Positions 36,873 through 48,105 are shown, counted from the stretch's first letter. The stretch: 64,000 nucleotides of DNA from Crossaster papposus (GCA_037893245.1 JBAIAA010000537.1:992001-1056000); one strand, 5' to 3'. The notes: generated by a model not told the origin, from the letters alone. Numbers and translations: made by a program.

Positions 36873-39800
36873 TAGTCCATGGGCCAGAGGCCAAAAATTC
36901 ACTTATTGGTACCACCCAAGGTGGCAAAATCTAAATATGTTTTTTTGAAAGGTCTATGTCTAAGGATGATAAATTGATGTGATAGCAATTTCAGGGTGGT
37001 AGCTTATTGGTAGTAAATGCCAACTTTTTAAGCCTAATCAAAATGAGCTTACTACTTAAATCCTTAGCACTAGGGTTAGGATACGGTTGAACAATTCACA
37101 GTTACACCATTATGCTTTGTTGTGCAATGATGAAACTTGGTCAAATTATTGTTTAGCTATAGGTTTTTAAAATGACGTCACGAAAACATATATGGCCTCT
37201 AGAAGGCGCTGTTCGTAGACGTATTTAATGTACTCATACATTACACAATTTGTTTAGATGGCTAAACATTTTTTTTAACGTTATTCTTTTGTTTGTGTCC
37301 CCTGTGAAACAAGCCGAACTTAATTAATGGCTAAAAAGGGTTGGTTTAGGTTTGTTTTAACTATTTAGATAGTAAAATGCTGAAACTTTGCCAGTACATG
37401 TTTAGTATCATAAACTGCCTGTATATAGTCTTCATATTAGCGTCATGTGTAGGTTTTTATTGCCTATAATAAATATGCTTTTGAAAACATAGACATAATT
37501 TCACGAATCAACTATAAACCATACTTCACGTGATGATGAATTTATTGTCATGGCAACTGTCTATAGAGGGCGCTATACTTTGATGAGTATTACATGTACT
37601 TAGACATTAGTAAGTCATTTTGTTTGCCATGTGTCAATGTGCACGTATATGACACTAAATAAAAGCTGATGTCCGATCTTTTCTTACTTGCTTCAATGCA
37701 TTTAACTTTCCACGGCCTGCAAAAGCATTTACAGTATCGCAACCTGTCATTGCATGAAGCCCAACCAGGGCATTACAAACACTGCTCCAGATTGATGATG
37801 CCAGTTTCCGAATGTCGATGAATCTTGTTTGGTTCAGTGTTCCACACTTCTGGTATATAGGGCAAGGTATGTCCTTGTGGAAGCAAAGACACAGTATGAG
37901 GACATCTGTATCCTCAGCAGAGATTACGATGGCCTTGTAGCCATGTTCCGATGCATGTAATGCATGGAGAGGCATAGGTGTCAGCTTCATCTTGGGACGA
38001 CTTCAGTTCCTTTACTTCCTCCCAGTTATTCAATGTAATATTGTAGCAGAACTCTCCACATGTGACAAAAAGCAATTTGTCGAGATAATTCCGCCATTGA
38101 TGGATTTTGTGGCCTGATGCAATTTTCTTGAATTGAATGCCAGAGCCGGACCCTCGATTACATCTCTCGGCATCTTTGATAGATTTATCCAAATACACAT
38201 CAAATACAACATCGATTTTGTGACTCTTTTCTTCCTCGCGCAGCACTAGAGACAGAGCAGATTCTGCTAACTCTGCCAAAGTCATTCCGGTCCCTTTCAT
38301 CTTCTGTACAATGCTCATTCCATCGATGATGCATGCTGATGGGTTGGTGATGGTTTCAGCTGGACCCACATTCTTTTCAAGCTCTCTGGCTAGTGCAGCT
38401 TTATTTGTCTTGCGAAGAGACCCATCACCATTGAAGAGTGCCCATGGCAGAGAGGTCCCAATGAGTGCGTTAAAACTTCACTCATATAGGTAAATACCTG
38501 TCTGCTCTGGGCAACAATGATCATATGACCAAACAATTCTTTCTGCCTTGAGGGCAATCTCACTAGCTTGAGATTTGCCGCTGACCTTCTTTCTGTTCAA
38601 GCGAGTGAAAGTTTTTAAGTTCTGCTTTCTCATCTTGTCATGGAATTTGGTAATTGGCGGATCTTCCTTGAAATTTTTGTGAGTTTGTTCACCTACCAAG
38701 TGAGCCTTGAGAAGATATTTGGAAACGTCTGATGTAGCCAGGCTACTAGTGGACAAGCTGATCAAGTCATCTTGATCCTGGCTCAGTGGATTGATCCAAC
38801 TGGTTTCCATTAGATCAACCAAAGATTGTATGTCATCATACTCATCTTTGCGAATTCTAGGTAGTTGCAGATCTGGGTGATTCAGCTGGGAGCCACCTAG
38901 ACCTTCTCATGTCTCTAAGCTGTCTGAGATGCTTGCCCCTGTACTCTGCTGTCAGATAGTACTTGCTGATTGCTCCTGGTTTAGGCTGAACCCCTCGGTC
39001 CCGCCGGCAGTTTGTGTGTCTTTGTTTACTGTCTCTTCGATGGTTTGGTCCACTGGAATCCTTCCAAATGGATTTGTTTGTCCAATCTGCACTGGAAAAC
39101 CACCATCCATGAAGTGGGCATGCACCTCTGGTTCATCGATGTGCAGTTGGGACAATTGCGCATGGTAGTAGGGAAGGTATTTGGCATAGTTGAGTCTGTC
39201 GTAGGCAAAGCACCATGGAATCATGTCTTTGATGGATGCCAGATGAAGAAGCCAATCGCCTTCTCTTGATGCTCGCAACAGTCCCAGCATGATCTCCACC
39301 ATATTCACATAGGACATCCAGAATGTGGACAGATTTCCATTTCCATCTCTGATGAAGCTAAGATACCTCAAACAGCTGCATGACACGAGCACATGATTTT
39401 GTATCCAAGACCTGCTGAAACGATCTATGGCATACATCATCGCTGAATGTTCTGAATGTTTGCAAAGTTGTATCCACGTGGATCACATCAGAACTAGGCG
39501 TGGCTTCCGTCTATGAGAGGAAACCTTTCCAAGCAATACTCATTAATTAGTGCCTCAAATAATAGCTTGTGAACCCTCACGGCACGTTTGTACTTGCGGC
39601 CTTCCATAACCCCAGCTATCGAACCTTCTGCATAGATCGCTCAATCCTGCATCCTGGAATCGCTTTCCAATGATTGCGAGCAGTGTACAAATAGTGTGGA
39701 ACACTCCCAGTCTTATGCTTGAACTTGTTTAGATGCTTCCATGCAACTTAAGTTGCTTTGGCATAAAGTGCCTGGTCGAACACACACACGTATTTCTGTT

Positions 39801-40233
39801 GATTTACATAGTTCCCCGGAAAGTACTGAAATAATGCATATTTGTTTAGTTGTCAAGGCAGAGTGCCGTAACTTACCCCCCCCCCCCCCCCCCCACTCCA
39901 AGACAAAATTTAAAGTTGTAACAATCAACATGCACTACTTGCATGATTTTAATTGTTCACCTGTCTTTACTGTATTGCCATATATCACATGCAATAACAG
40001 CGTAATTAAGTTTATGCCAACCCATATGCTAAACAATGTACATAAAAGGCCTATAATGCCATTTTAATGTAACTTAATGGCAAAACACAAAACTAAGAAA
40101 AACAGAGACTAAGCTACTTATTTGGAGATGCTATCACATGTTTTTGTACTTAGGTCGATCCTACAAAACATTTGACACCTTTAATGTTTTGCCACCTCGG
40201 ATGGTACCGATATTTGGTCTGGCCCATGGACTA
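36873..40233 (-). mobile_element. 3.36-kb TIR DNA transposon carrying a FEN/XPG-like pseudogene
   Basis: Both ends start TAGTCCATGGGCCAGA and share a second inner block (GGTACCAYCCRAGGTGGCAAAA-type), giving imperfect TIRs of about 50-60 bp. The element is flanked by ATT (36870-36872 and 40234-40236), and the related copy at 36198-36340 shows the site without the element. A 3-bp duplication is seen in PIF/Harbinger and CMC/EnSpm-type elements, but I recognise no DDE transposase. The only gene-like content is the minus-strand pseudogene 37655-39650. The flanks inside the element (36930-37650 and 39700-40180) are non-coding. Confidence 0.85.
37655..39650 (-). pseudogene. Frameshifted transposon-borne gene with FEN1/XPG-like 5' nuclease motifs
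   Basis: Read on the minus strand from 39650: AGVMEGRKYKRAVRVHKLLF; an intact block at 39440-38952 (FWMSYVNMVEIMLGLLRASR, DWLLHLASI, PVDQTIEETVNKDTQTAGG); then pieces at 38822-38478 (TKFHDKMRKQNLKTFTRLNR) and 38460-37980, and a last piece ending at 37655. These blocks occur in this order in an uncharacterised protein family common in marine invertebrates. The last 450 residues carry, in order, CIIDGMS, VVFDVYLDK, DEADT, ISAEDTDVLIL and GLHAMTGCDTVNAFAGRGK. This mirrors the FEN1 series of acidic residues (D34, D86, E158/E160, D179/D181, D233) and its helix-turn-helix after GCD. Frameshifts near 38880, 38520, 38440 and 37980 make it non-functional. The nuclease assignment is my inference from motif order. 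Confidence 0.75.
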
Positions 40234-40330
40234 ATTATTTTGTTGTATTCGCACAAATTTCATTACAAAGCAAATTGTTGCATCTAGTTAAACGTTAGCA
40301 ATGTACATTTCACACGGTTTTCATCTGAAT
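40234..40330. repeat. Local duplicate, copy b (right part)
   Basis: Continues the sequence broken at 36872 and contains CTAGTTAAACG, the uninterrupted counterpart of the TTAA site holding MITE copy 1. Confidence 0.85.
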
Positions 40331-40469
40331 AAATTATTGTTCTCCCACTTAAGGGAAAATTGTGTTCAAATTGGAAAAAGCAATGATCTACTGGAATCAT
40401 TGGCATAGCATATGCACTAATGCAATCAGTCATCAAAAGTAATATAGAATAATGTATAGTGCCCTGGGG

Positions 40470-40640
40470 CGACTACGCAAATCGTGAATGTTGACGTCAA
40501 TATTCACAACAAATTTTTCGAATTGCCCCAAAGTCGTCAATATCAACGTCAATATTAGCGACAAATGTAACGACTTGCCTCCAAAGTCGTCAATATTGAC
40601 GCTAAATTGCACGACCGGTCACAAATATTGACGCAAATTT
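40470..40640. repeat. Cluster of GTCAATATTGACG-type inverted motifs
   Basis: Repeats of GTCAATATN with flanking CG, including a perfect 14-bp palindrome CGTCAATATTGACG near 40589-40602. No gene recognised. The rest of 40331-41150 is otherwise featureless. Confidence 0.6.
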
Positions 40641-41227
40641 ATTTGCGCGAATAATATAGGCCTAGGTTCTTACGCGCATTTCTAGAATGCTAAAGATGCT
40701 TCGTGCATGTGCATTAACGTTCGTAAAACTTAACATGTATACAAATGTACTAATATATACATCAATTTAAAGCTTGTGATAAGACAAAGACAATAACGTA
40801 TAAGTAATTAAAAACATATTAAAAATGTATATCGCTTAACATTTTGCAATGTCTTCATTATAGTCCTGATAATAGTATGGGAATAATAGTCTGTTCAGCC
40901 ATCCTGCACTTAACTATTTCTTACCGAGATGTAAAACGGATGACGCATAAAAACGTCACGAGCAAGGCTGAAAATGTCTGTCAGCAGAGAGCAAGGCCGA
41001 AAATGCGTGGGTGTGCTATCCGATACCATCGGCCTGAACCCGCCTCTGATCGAGTTTCGTTAAAAATATCCCGCGCCTCGGCTCGGTGATGTTAAAATAA
41101 TCCCGGCGCGCGAACTGAACGTTGCCGCATCGTAGTCTCTCGATAACAATTTATAAAATGCATTCAGGGAACACACCAAAATTACTTCCCATGAATAAAG
41201 TCTTTTGTCTTTACGATTATGTTTTAG

Positions 41228-41316
41228 ACCATTCCATACAGTGGGCCAATTCCTGGTGGGGTATTTCCGTCGAAGACCATTCACGTCCAAGGGTTTGTGC
41301 CACATGAAAGCCCAAG
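41228..41316 (+). CDS. Plus galectin, CRD1 exon 1
   Basis: 89 nt between ..GTTTTAG and GTACAG. Encodes TIPYSGPIPGGVFPSKTIHV and on to SPR. The same length and position is found in the minus-strand gene. Ends with two bases (AG) of an Arg codon. Confidence 0.9.
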
Positions 41317-44300
41317 GTACAGCTTTTATTTGAAGTATTATAATTTCGTAGAGGTTTTCCCGGCTCTCACATTTAATTTCGGCCGAGAATGAAATCCACA
41401 CGTTTTCACTAAACCAATTCGATCATTTTATCATTCAATTTCAAATTTGTCAATATTCGTTATTATGGATTAAATTCGTCGAACCTATGGCCAGAATGCA
41501 ATATTCAGAGATGAAATTCGTCTGATGGCAATCAATTTTAAACTCTTTGTGTTAAATATATAAGTCTGATGTGTGCTTGACACAAGTGTACATGGGACAA
41601 ATATGTTTAACACAAGTTTTAAATCAACTCATCCACACGAATTTTAGGAGGTGGATGAACAATCGCCTTAAATGCTGAACCACCCTGAACATGTTTAGTA
41701 TACCCATATTGTGTACATGGATGTTTCTACTTGTTATAGGTTCAGCGTGAATCTTCAGAATGGCGTGGGTTCAAACGTGTCCGACCTCATCTTTCACTTC
41801 AACCCCCGTTTTCAGGCGGGTCAGAATCACGTCGTCTGCAACACCAAGCTTGGCCAGAAATGGGGGACCGAGGAACGTCAGAACCACTCCCCCTTTATTC
41901 AAGGCCAGAACTTCCACATCATCATCCTCTGCGAGCAGAACGCGTTTAAGGTGAGCTAACACACGCACACATTCTGGGCAATTATTGTGGCATTAGCGAA
42001 CATGTACAAAGACTGAATCGGCTGCACACTATACAAAGACGTTAGCTGTATGCATGTGCGGCGTGTTTTGTCTGTCCAAAGTACCAATGTTTATAATGCT
42101 TTCATTGGCCAAAAATGAGTTCACAGAACTGATGATTCACTCTATATCTTCAACCATACTTCAACTTGTAGTAAATAAAAAAAAAATCGTGGTTTTTTTT
42201 TACTTAAGAAAAAAAGGAGGGTCCGGACCCCTTGGTCCCCCCCACCTGTATCCGCCCAGCTTTGGCTATGAACTTAAGCGTAAACTCTCCCCCAAGACAC
42301 CAGTAAATGAACACACGGAAACAATCAAAAACGAAAAGAAAAAATCACCAAGAAAGCTCTACATTTCGCGCCCACCGCCCATACTGTGCGCTGTGAAGGT
42401 GCGTTTCGCTTTCAGCTCTGATTGGATAGAATTTATGTGACTTGTGAAGTGGAGGTCACCAGTTCCGCGGCTCAGCTTCGCTGCATGCATTTGAAGGTCA
42501 TGGTACGCTATCCAGAATACCCTGCGTTTCCTTCAAATAAACATGTGAAGGTATATTAGACCTTTCCAGCGCCCAGTATATATAAGCTATAGGCTATAAG
42601 CGAAAGAAACCTAATTTTAAAAAAAGTCGCAGGTCCGAGTCCCGCCTTGCCGATTTCTTTGTTCACTTTGACATGTATGCGAATTTTCTAGTCAGTTCCC
42701 CTTGTGGTTTATTTGTGTATTTTAAGATAACAAGTTCTATTCTCAAAGTGATCCCCACAACAGCGCTTTCCAGGTTGTATCGTAAAATTGGGAGTGATTC
42801 CTGGCCACACGAAATTCTGGTGTTTATGACTTCTGACTAGCGCCCTCGAACAAAAATACTGACAATTTGGGAGACCGCGAACATAGCACTAAGTTGGTAC
42901 AGCGCCGGTCCGGTGTTCCGAAGTTTGCAGGTTCGAGTCCCGCCGTGCCAATTTTGTTGTTCACTTTGAAATTTATGCAGACTTACATAAGTCAGTTTCC
43001 TTTGTAGTTTATTTGTGTATTAAAAATACCCAATTAACCTCTGGTTTGTTCAGGTGGCTGTGAACGGCACACACTTTCTTTCATACACCTACCGCGTTTC
43101 CAACCTGCAACAGATCAATGCAGTTATGGTGGATGGCACCGTCACTGTGTACAACATCCGATTTGAACCACCATCTGCCGTGAGTAATTGTTAACATGCA
43201 GTTTAGTTAACAAAACGACAATTTTACATATTTTACTTTCTTTTAAATAGTTTTAGTGTCCTCGTCAAGAGGTAAAATACGAACTTCCCGGGCCCCAAGT
43301 TCGATTCCATATAATCCTGATTTAGAGGCGAATGAAAGTTATAGCTTGCACTGCTATACACACATAACCAAAGATTTCTAAAACAAATTCTTGACCCCGA
43401 AAGTTAAAAATAATATAAACAAAAATACGAAGACAGAATACCCATTCTTGTATTTATTATGGGCTTGTTTGTTTGCCTGTCTTGTTGCAGCCCGCGTACC
43501 CTGCTGCCGCCCATCCCGCCTACCCGGCTGGACCAAAAGTCGTCACCCGTCCAGTAAGTAAACACCACAAATGTCCTCATTTTTGTTCCACATTTGATCA
43601 TCTCATACTAGTCAGCCAGATTGGTGCAAAATTATGATAACATTGTTCACGTGATGATAAAAGAACAACAGTTGGCCGCGAGGCCGTTGAAGAAAAAGTT
43701 CAATCACATGGATTTTATAGTTCTAAACAACTGAGACTTGAGTTCAGCGTTACTGAAAAACCTACAATAACCCCATCTTAATTTCTTTTGTAATGATGTA
43801 CTCGAGTTATGGTCCGTTATGCAAATGTATTTCTCACACCAATTTCTAATATATTGATCAATGGTACCTCGGATGTTATTTTTGGAAAGATGGAAGGCAA
43901 AGAGTACAAGAACGAACTGGTCCTCTCTGTACATCTCTAACCCAAAACAAAATTTAGGGCCAGTATGAATTTCTTATCTTTACAACAACAAACATTCAAC
44001 ATTTTGTACAACTCAGGCTCTACCGTTTTTGGACTCGATTCCTGGAGGGATGGGGCAAGGAAAGATCATTGTGGTCAAAATAACAGCCAAGCCCAACCCT
44101 ACAAGGTAAAAATGGTCAAATTAAACAAACAATCTTGTTTTACGGTGTTTGACTCGCGCACGATGGTGCGTGGGTTCAAACCCTGCCTGGAACACGGTCA
44201 ACTGCTTCTCTCCACCTAGGGATGGTATTTATCAAGCAACTTAATAGCTATGCCTAAGCGGTATTACACGATACTTCGCTTTGCTCATCATACGAACAAT

Positions 44301-46328
44301 AGTTTCATTCCACGCGCGACCAGAGAAGGAATACAATAATACAAATTGGTAAGGGCATGTACAGTTATTTATTGTACAGCCTACAGGTCTTGCACGAGTA
44401 CGCTCCTAGCCTGAACTAATTAGTGATCAGATCACGGAACAAATGTACCTGGTAAAAAGAAGATTATCATTTTTGAAAAAAGGATTCACTTTTTCTTTTC
44501 CGAAAAATTGTTCGAATCTTGTTTCGCACATGCGCAGTTGGAATACCGAACTGGCTTCATCACATTGCAACACGGCAAAAGTACTCGAACTTTGTCTTAC
44601 AGCTGTTTCAATAAGAACAACTTAGAAATGGTAGATTGCACTTACACTGTATACTGTTTTCTTTCTTTATCGAACACGAAGGTTCCACGTGAACTTCCAA
44701 TGTGGCATGTCAACCAACCCACAGAGCGACATCGCGTTCCATTTCAACCCACGGTTTAAACAGCAGACGATTGTCATGAACACCCTACGTAGCACCCGAT
44801 GGGACGGCAACGAGGAGAAGCATGGGGCTTACTTCCCTTTCTTCCCAAACGGGACTTATGAGGTAACAAATACAGTTTCTGTGCCATTTCTGACTGATAG
44901 AGTAAGGTTGATATCCATTGCTAGAAGGGTCTGTTCATAAATTAAGGGTACATTGTTTCGTGTCCTGGTTACATCTAGTCATGTTTTTTTTATTTAGGCT
45001 ACATTTATTGATGCCATCTATATCTCCAATAGCGATTACAAAACGCCATTTACCTTGACACAAAACCAAGTTTGAAGTAAATGTTACGAACATTTGCAAT
45101 GACTATTCATTTGATCTTAGTTACAAAGATTACAGTTGGTGTATCCGTGCTTTTTCAACATTTGGATTGTTTTTCCTAAACGAATTTTGAATGATTATAA
45201 ATGTACTCTAACGAATACGTTTGCTTGTTTGCATTGGCAGGCATTTTTACAGTTTTAAAAAGTTAATTTTTGTTTTTGCCTAAATTGCGCGTTAAGATTT
45301 TGGGGCATTTGCAAGTACTCGCACAGCACAAATAGTGTATGTACGCATACTCACGGCGTTGTAAATACCTCCAATAGTGGGCCCCCATTGTCCTATTTTG
45401 TTGGTAGAGTCTGTCATTTGTTCTGGGCTTTTGTGTGTAATTCACACAATAAGACACGCGCTGCAGCAGTTAGGTTAACAATATTCTGGGTACATACAGA
45501 TCAAGACAAATCGCCGATGTCTTCATTGATTAATGGTATTGATCCAAATTTTAAAGGGGAACATTCATGTTTTTGTTAAAGGTAGGATACACCATTGCTA
45601 ATTGCTTGAACTATCAAGAATGGGTGAATTTGGGGTGTTGTATTTCAGAGTAAATATCGTTTAACGAACTTTTTTGAAGTTTTACAATCAAGGATGCCAA
45701 GAAAAAAAGTAAAACAAAAACGGCATTCGTTTTCAACCGGCGTCCGGTGTTCTTGTTGATTTTGTTGTGTTTTTTATTTTCCACGATTGCCGTCTGGTGA
45801 TCGTGAGTTTTTGTTTTAATCAATTTTTCGGAACAATTACAGGATATCTAGCACAATCATTTTGCTGGATGCCTTGAATTAATATTTACTTTCAAATAAG
45901 TAAGATATTTGACAAATTACTTTCAGTTTTTCATGATAATTTTCATCATCATCTTTTGAAGACATTTTCTTTATAAGTCAGAATAACGCGTGGAATAAAA
46001 GCACCGAAATAAAAATATAATTTGGCATCATGTATTTTGGATCGTAAAAGCTCATATAAATTGTGATTTTTTTTAAGAGGATAAGATGATGATGTGGCAT
46101 GGTCTTTATTTTTGAGAATCGTCATTGTATTGCTTGTGTGATTCTTGTAATGGATCAACACTTTTATTTATTCACGTGTAGATCATGTTCCTATGCGAGC
46201 ATCACGAGTTCAAGGTTGCTCTCAATGGCTCCCATCTATTAGAGTTCAAACACCGTCTTCCGTTTCAAAACATCAGCGCTCTGCAGATAGACGGCGACAT
46301 TATCGTGAACGAGGTCAAGTACCACTAA
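41228..46328 (+). CDS. Tandem-repeat galectin, plus-strand gene (5' exon not found)
   Basis: Joined exons 41228-41316, 41740-41950, 43054-43179, 43491-43553, 44017-44105, 44682-44862 and 46182-46328 keep one open frame of 301 residues and end in TAA at 46326-46328. All introns are GT-AG. Residues 1-142 form CRD1 with the full sugar-binding signature (HFNPRF, VVCNT, WGTEER). Residues 143-163 form a Pro/Ala/Tyr-rich linker. Residues 164-301 form CRD2 with HFNPRF and VMNT but an altered WDGNEEK. Galectins bind beta-galactosides, fold in the cytosol and leave cells without a signal peptide; two-CRD forms cross-link glycans and often act in immunity. The initiator ATG is presumably in an upstream exon I could not identify. 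It converges on the minus-strand galectin; the stop codons lie 4.25 kb apart. Confidence 0.92.
41740..41950 (+). CDS. Plus galectin, CRD1 exon 2 (W exon)
   Basis: 211 nt between TTATAG and GTGAGC. Begins FSVNLQNG, contains HFNPRF, HVVCNT and WGTEER, and ends LCEQNAFK. All key galactose-contact residues (H, N, R, N, W, E, R) are present. Confidence 0.95.
42627..42725 (+). mobile_element. SINE-1 fragment (tRNA-like 3' half)
   Basis: Contains GGTCCGAGTCCCGCC (B-box-like) and the following TTTCTTTGTTCACTTTG tail, shared with the next three SINE-1 copies. Intron of the plus galectin. Confidence 0.65.
42750..42990 (+). mobile_element. SINE-1, tRNA-derived, copy in plus galectin intron
   Basis: Shares with 53348-53580 the sequence CAGGTTGTATCGTA, TGGTGTTTATGACTTCTGAC, CTAGCGCC, then a tRNA-like part with GGTTCGAGTCCCGCC and a GTTCACTTTG tail. 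A/B-box spacing is that of a polymerase III promoter. Diverged, with no functional tRNA fold expected. Confidence 0.75.
43054..43179 (+). CDS. Plus galectin, CRD1 exon 3
   Basis: 126 nt between TTCAG and GTGAGT. Encodes VAVNGTHFLSYTYRV through MVDGTVTVYNIRFEPPSA, the last beta strands of CRD1. Confidence 0.93.
43260..43490. other. Intron segment with a weak tRNA-like B box
   Basis: CAAGTTCGATTCC near 43300 resembles a B box, but no A box or SINE match is clear. Confidence 0.3.
43491..43553 (+). CDS. Plus galectin, linker exon
   Basis: 63 nt between TTGCAG and GTAAGT. Encodes a 21-residue linker PAYPAAAHPAYPAGPK.. with a repeated PAYPA motif, reminiscent of the Pro/Tyr-rich tails and linkers of other galectins. 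Confidence 0.85.
44017..44105 (+). CDS. Plus galectin, CRD2 exon 1
   Basis: 89 nt between ACTCAG and GTAAAA. Encodes ALPFLDSIPGGMGQGK and on to KPNPTR, the first strands of CRD2. Confidence 0.9.
44125..44225 (+). mobile_element. SINE-2 fragment
   Basis: Has GGGTTCAAACCCTGCC and CTGCTTCTCTCCACC, matching in order the head and body of the longer SINE-2 at 56552-56866. Truncated. Confidence 0.55.
44682..44862 (+). CDS. Plus galectin, CRD2 exon 2 (W exon)
   Basis: 181 nt between CACGAAG and GTAACA. Begins FHVNFQCGM and contains HFNPRF and IVMNT, but WDGNEEK replaces the usual W-x-x-E-x-R. It ends about 11 codons earlier than the CRD1 W exon. Confidence 0.93.
45580..45915. mobile_element. TTAA MITE, copy 2 (3' end lost)
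   Basis: Starts after TTAA (45576-45579) with AGGTAGGATACACCATTG. The central palindrome has decayed (ACGATTGCCG-tc-TGGTGATCGT). Similarity stops near 45915 before the second terminal repeat. Confidence 0.8.
46182..46328 (+). CDS. Plus galectin, CRD2 exon 3 and stop
   Basis: 147 nt after GTGTAG. Encodes IMFLCEHHEFKVALNGS through IDGDIIVNEVKYH and TAA. No clear AATAAA was found close downstream. Confidence 0.93.
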   Translation: MMFLCEHHEFKVALNGSHLLEFKHRLPFQNISALQIDGDIIVNEVKYH

Positions 46329-46737
46329 ACAAGCCCATGCAGAATTGGTTCACTGAGCAATTTCCATGGCAACAGGTGAAGGGTAGGGCATATGCATATT
46401 ACACAAACTATGTTGTTTTATTCATAAAAGTTACGGATGGTTTTACCCTGGCGTCAATGCATGATTTTAGTTCAGAAAGGCTTTGTTTTTAATCTTCAAA
46501 ATGTTGGATCTGCAGACCTTATGGTTGTTGTTGTTTTTGTTTAATTGAAATACCTATGTAATGGAGGTATATTTTCTGGATTTGATCTTAAAATACTAGT
46601 ACAAAGAAACTCAATGGGTTGAGACACGTTCCGGTTTTGAATCAAGTTGTTATAGAAAAGTTCGAAGAAATTAGGTCAGGTTTTGACTAAAAGTATATAG
46701 CAAAGTTGTGGACTTGGTACCGTTTTGTCAAATTGCT
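46329..46737. other. 3' flank of plus galectin
   Basis: Presumed 3' UTR and spacer; no polyadenylation signal was seen and no other feature recognised. Confidence 0.4.
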
Positions 46738-47130
46738 ATACAGAGTGGTCCATAAAAACGGGCACGCATACTTACACTACACCGAGACCAAAACTACTTA
46801 CACCAATGGATGGAGAATCTCTCTAGAAGAAAAAGATATCTCGATTTGGGCCAGTAGTTTTAACTCTAGACTAGACCCTGTTTTGTGAAGCGCGGTCGAG
46901 GGTTCTTTCCCAACGAGAAATAACTAAAACACACGATTTAGTTATTTTTCGGTGCGAAAGGACCAACTGACCTCACTTCATAAAATAGGGTCTGGAAGCT
47001 AAAACTACTAGCCCAAATCAGGATATCTCGGATTCAACTTTCTCCTAGAAAGATTCTTAATAAGTAGGTTTGGTCTAAGGGTAGTGGAAGTATATGCTTG
47101 GCCATTGAGACAATTCTGTATTTTTGGGCC
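46738..47130. mobile_element. Fold-back MITE (TACAGAGTGGTCCA ends), full copy
   Basis: Left arm 46765-46893 and right arm 46975-47098 are inverted copies (ACTTACACTAC / GTAGTGGAAGT, AGATATCTCGATTTGGG / CCCAAATCAGGATATCTC). The outer end is TACAGAGTGGTCCA and the opposite end is a decayed ATTCTGTA. The loop holds an AAATAACTAAA hairpin. No coding capacity. Confidence 0.75.
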
Positions 47131-47463
47131 ACCATGCATGTATACGCGCACGTTGGCTTGGGCTTACTCTAGCGCATTGCATTTCGATCGGCTAATCGGA
47201 AGTTTTAAAAATGATTTGCTTTCACGAGAGGTGGGTGATAAATAAGTTTATGATCTGAGGATAACGGACAGTGTTCTAAACTCTTGAGATTACCGCTTAC
47301 AAATGTTGATAGCCTGCTCTGTAGATTAAATCAATGGCAACCAATGGAAACACATTAAAAAAAATCTTTCGAAAGATGATGTGATTTTTGAAAAGACGGA
47401 TTCAACGCTACCTTTACAACAGGTCTATTGTTATAATTTTAGGTCTCATTTTGCAGTACGTCT

Positions 47464-47985
47464 GTGTTATAAACAGCAAAGCTTTTTTTAACGAATTATA
47501 TAACGACTCCTCATTTTGATTTAATATTTCATTTTCGTTTATTTCGATTTCATTAGTTTAATAAAAGTACTGTTCAGTTATAGGCCTTATAAAAACAGTT
47601 TCAAAACATCGCTAGGTGTATTTCTTCTTCTGGTATAGGCGACGATTGTTAGTATAGTATAACGTTTACAACGTATTTCGTTTTTCTAAATGATTGAACA
47701 TAAAATCAGCACTTTTGTGTTATAAACAACTATTGGTATATGCTTTTATCTGTTTCAGACTATTATGTAATGAGTACATTGTTATTTTATATTTTATTGA
47801 TGGTTATTTCGATTTCGGCAGTAACTGTTGGGTTATAGTAATAACTATTTCAAATAGTTCGATATATCGCTAGGAATCCCTCTGAGATCTTAAGCAATGG
47901 TTATTAGTTACGTTTACAACGTAGATTTAGATACACAAATCTGTCATTTTTTTCTTCTTAGAAATGAGTGAACATTAAAATATAA
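47464..47985. repeat. Two-copy direct repeat of about 254 bp
   Basis: TGTTATAAACA at 47464 and 47718, followed in both by TTATTTCGATTTC, ATCGCTAGG, GTTTACAACGTA and TGAACATAAAA. Diverged copies; no gene recognised. Confidence 0.75.
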
Positions 47986-48105
47986 TCATTAACACTAACC
48001 ATTACTGAACTCAGTTGTTCTTTTGCTAACTATATAAACATTCGGAATGGTGTTGCCAACCTGCTTTTACGAAGTCTCAAAGAAGCAGACAATCTACATT
48101 ACTCA

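Noticed and set aside
39713..40067. ORFs on both strands around 39741-40067
   Set aside because: They run through a poly-C/poly-G stretch and have no recognisable domain; they lie in the non-coding margin of the 3.36-kb transposon.
41157..41227. Initiator exon of the plus galectin just upstream of 41228
   Set aside because: ATGs at 41158 and 41192 give no galectin-like sequence, and the intron left would be too short; the true first exon remains unknown.
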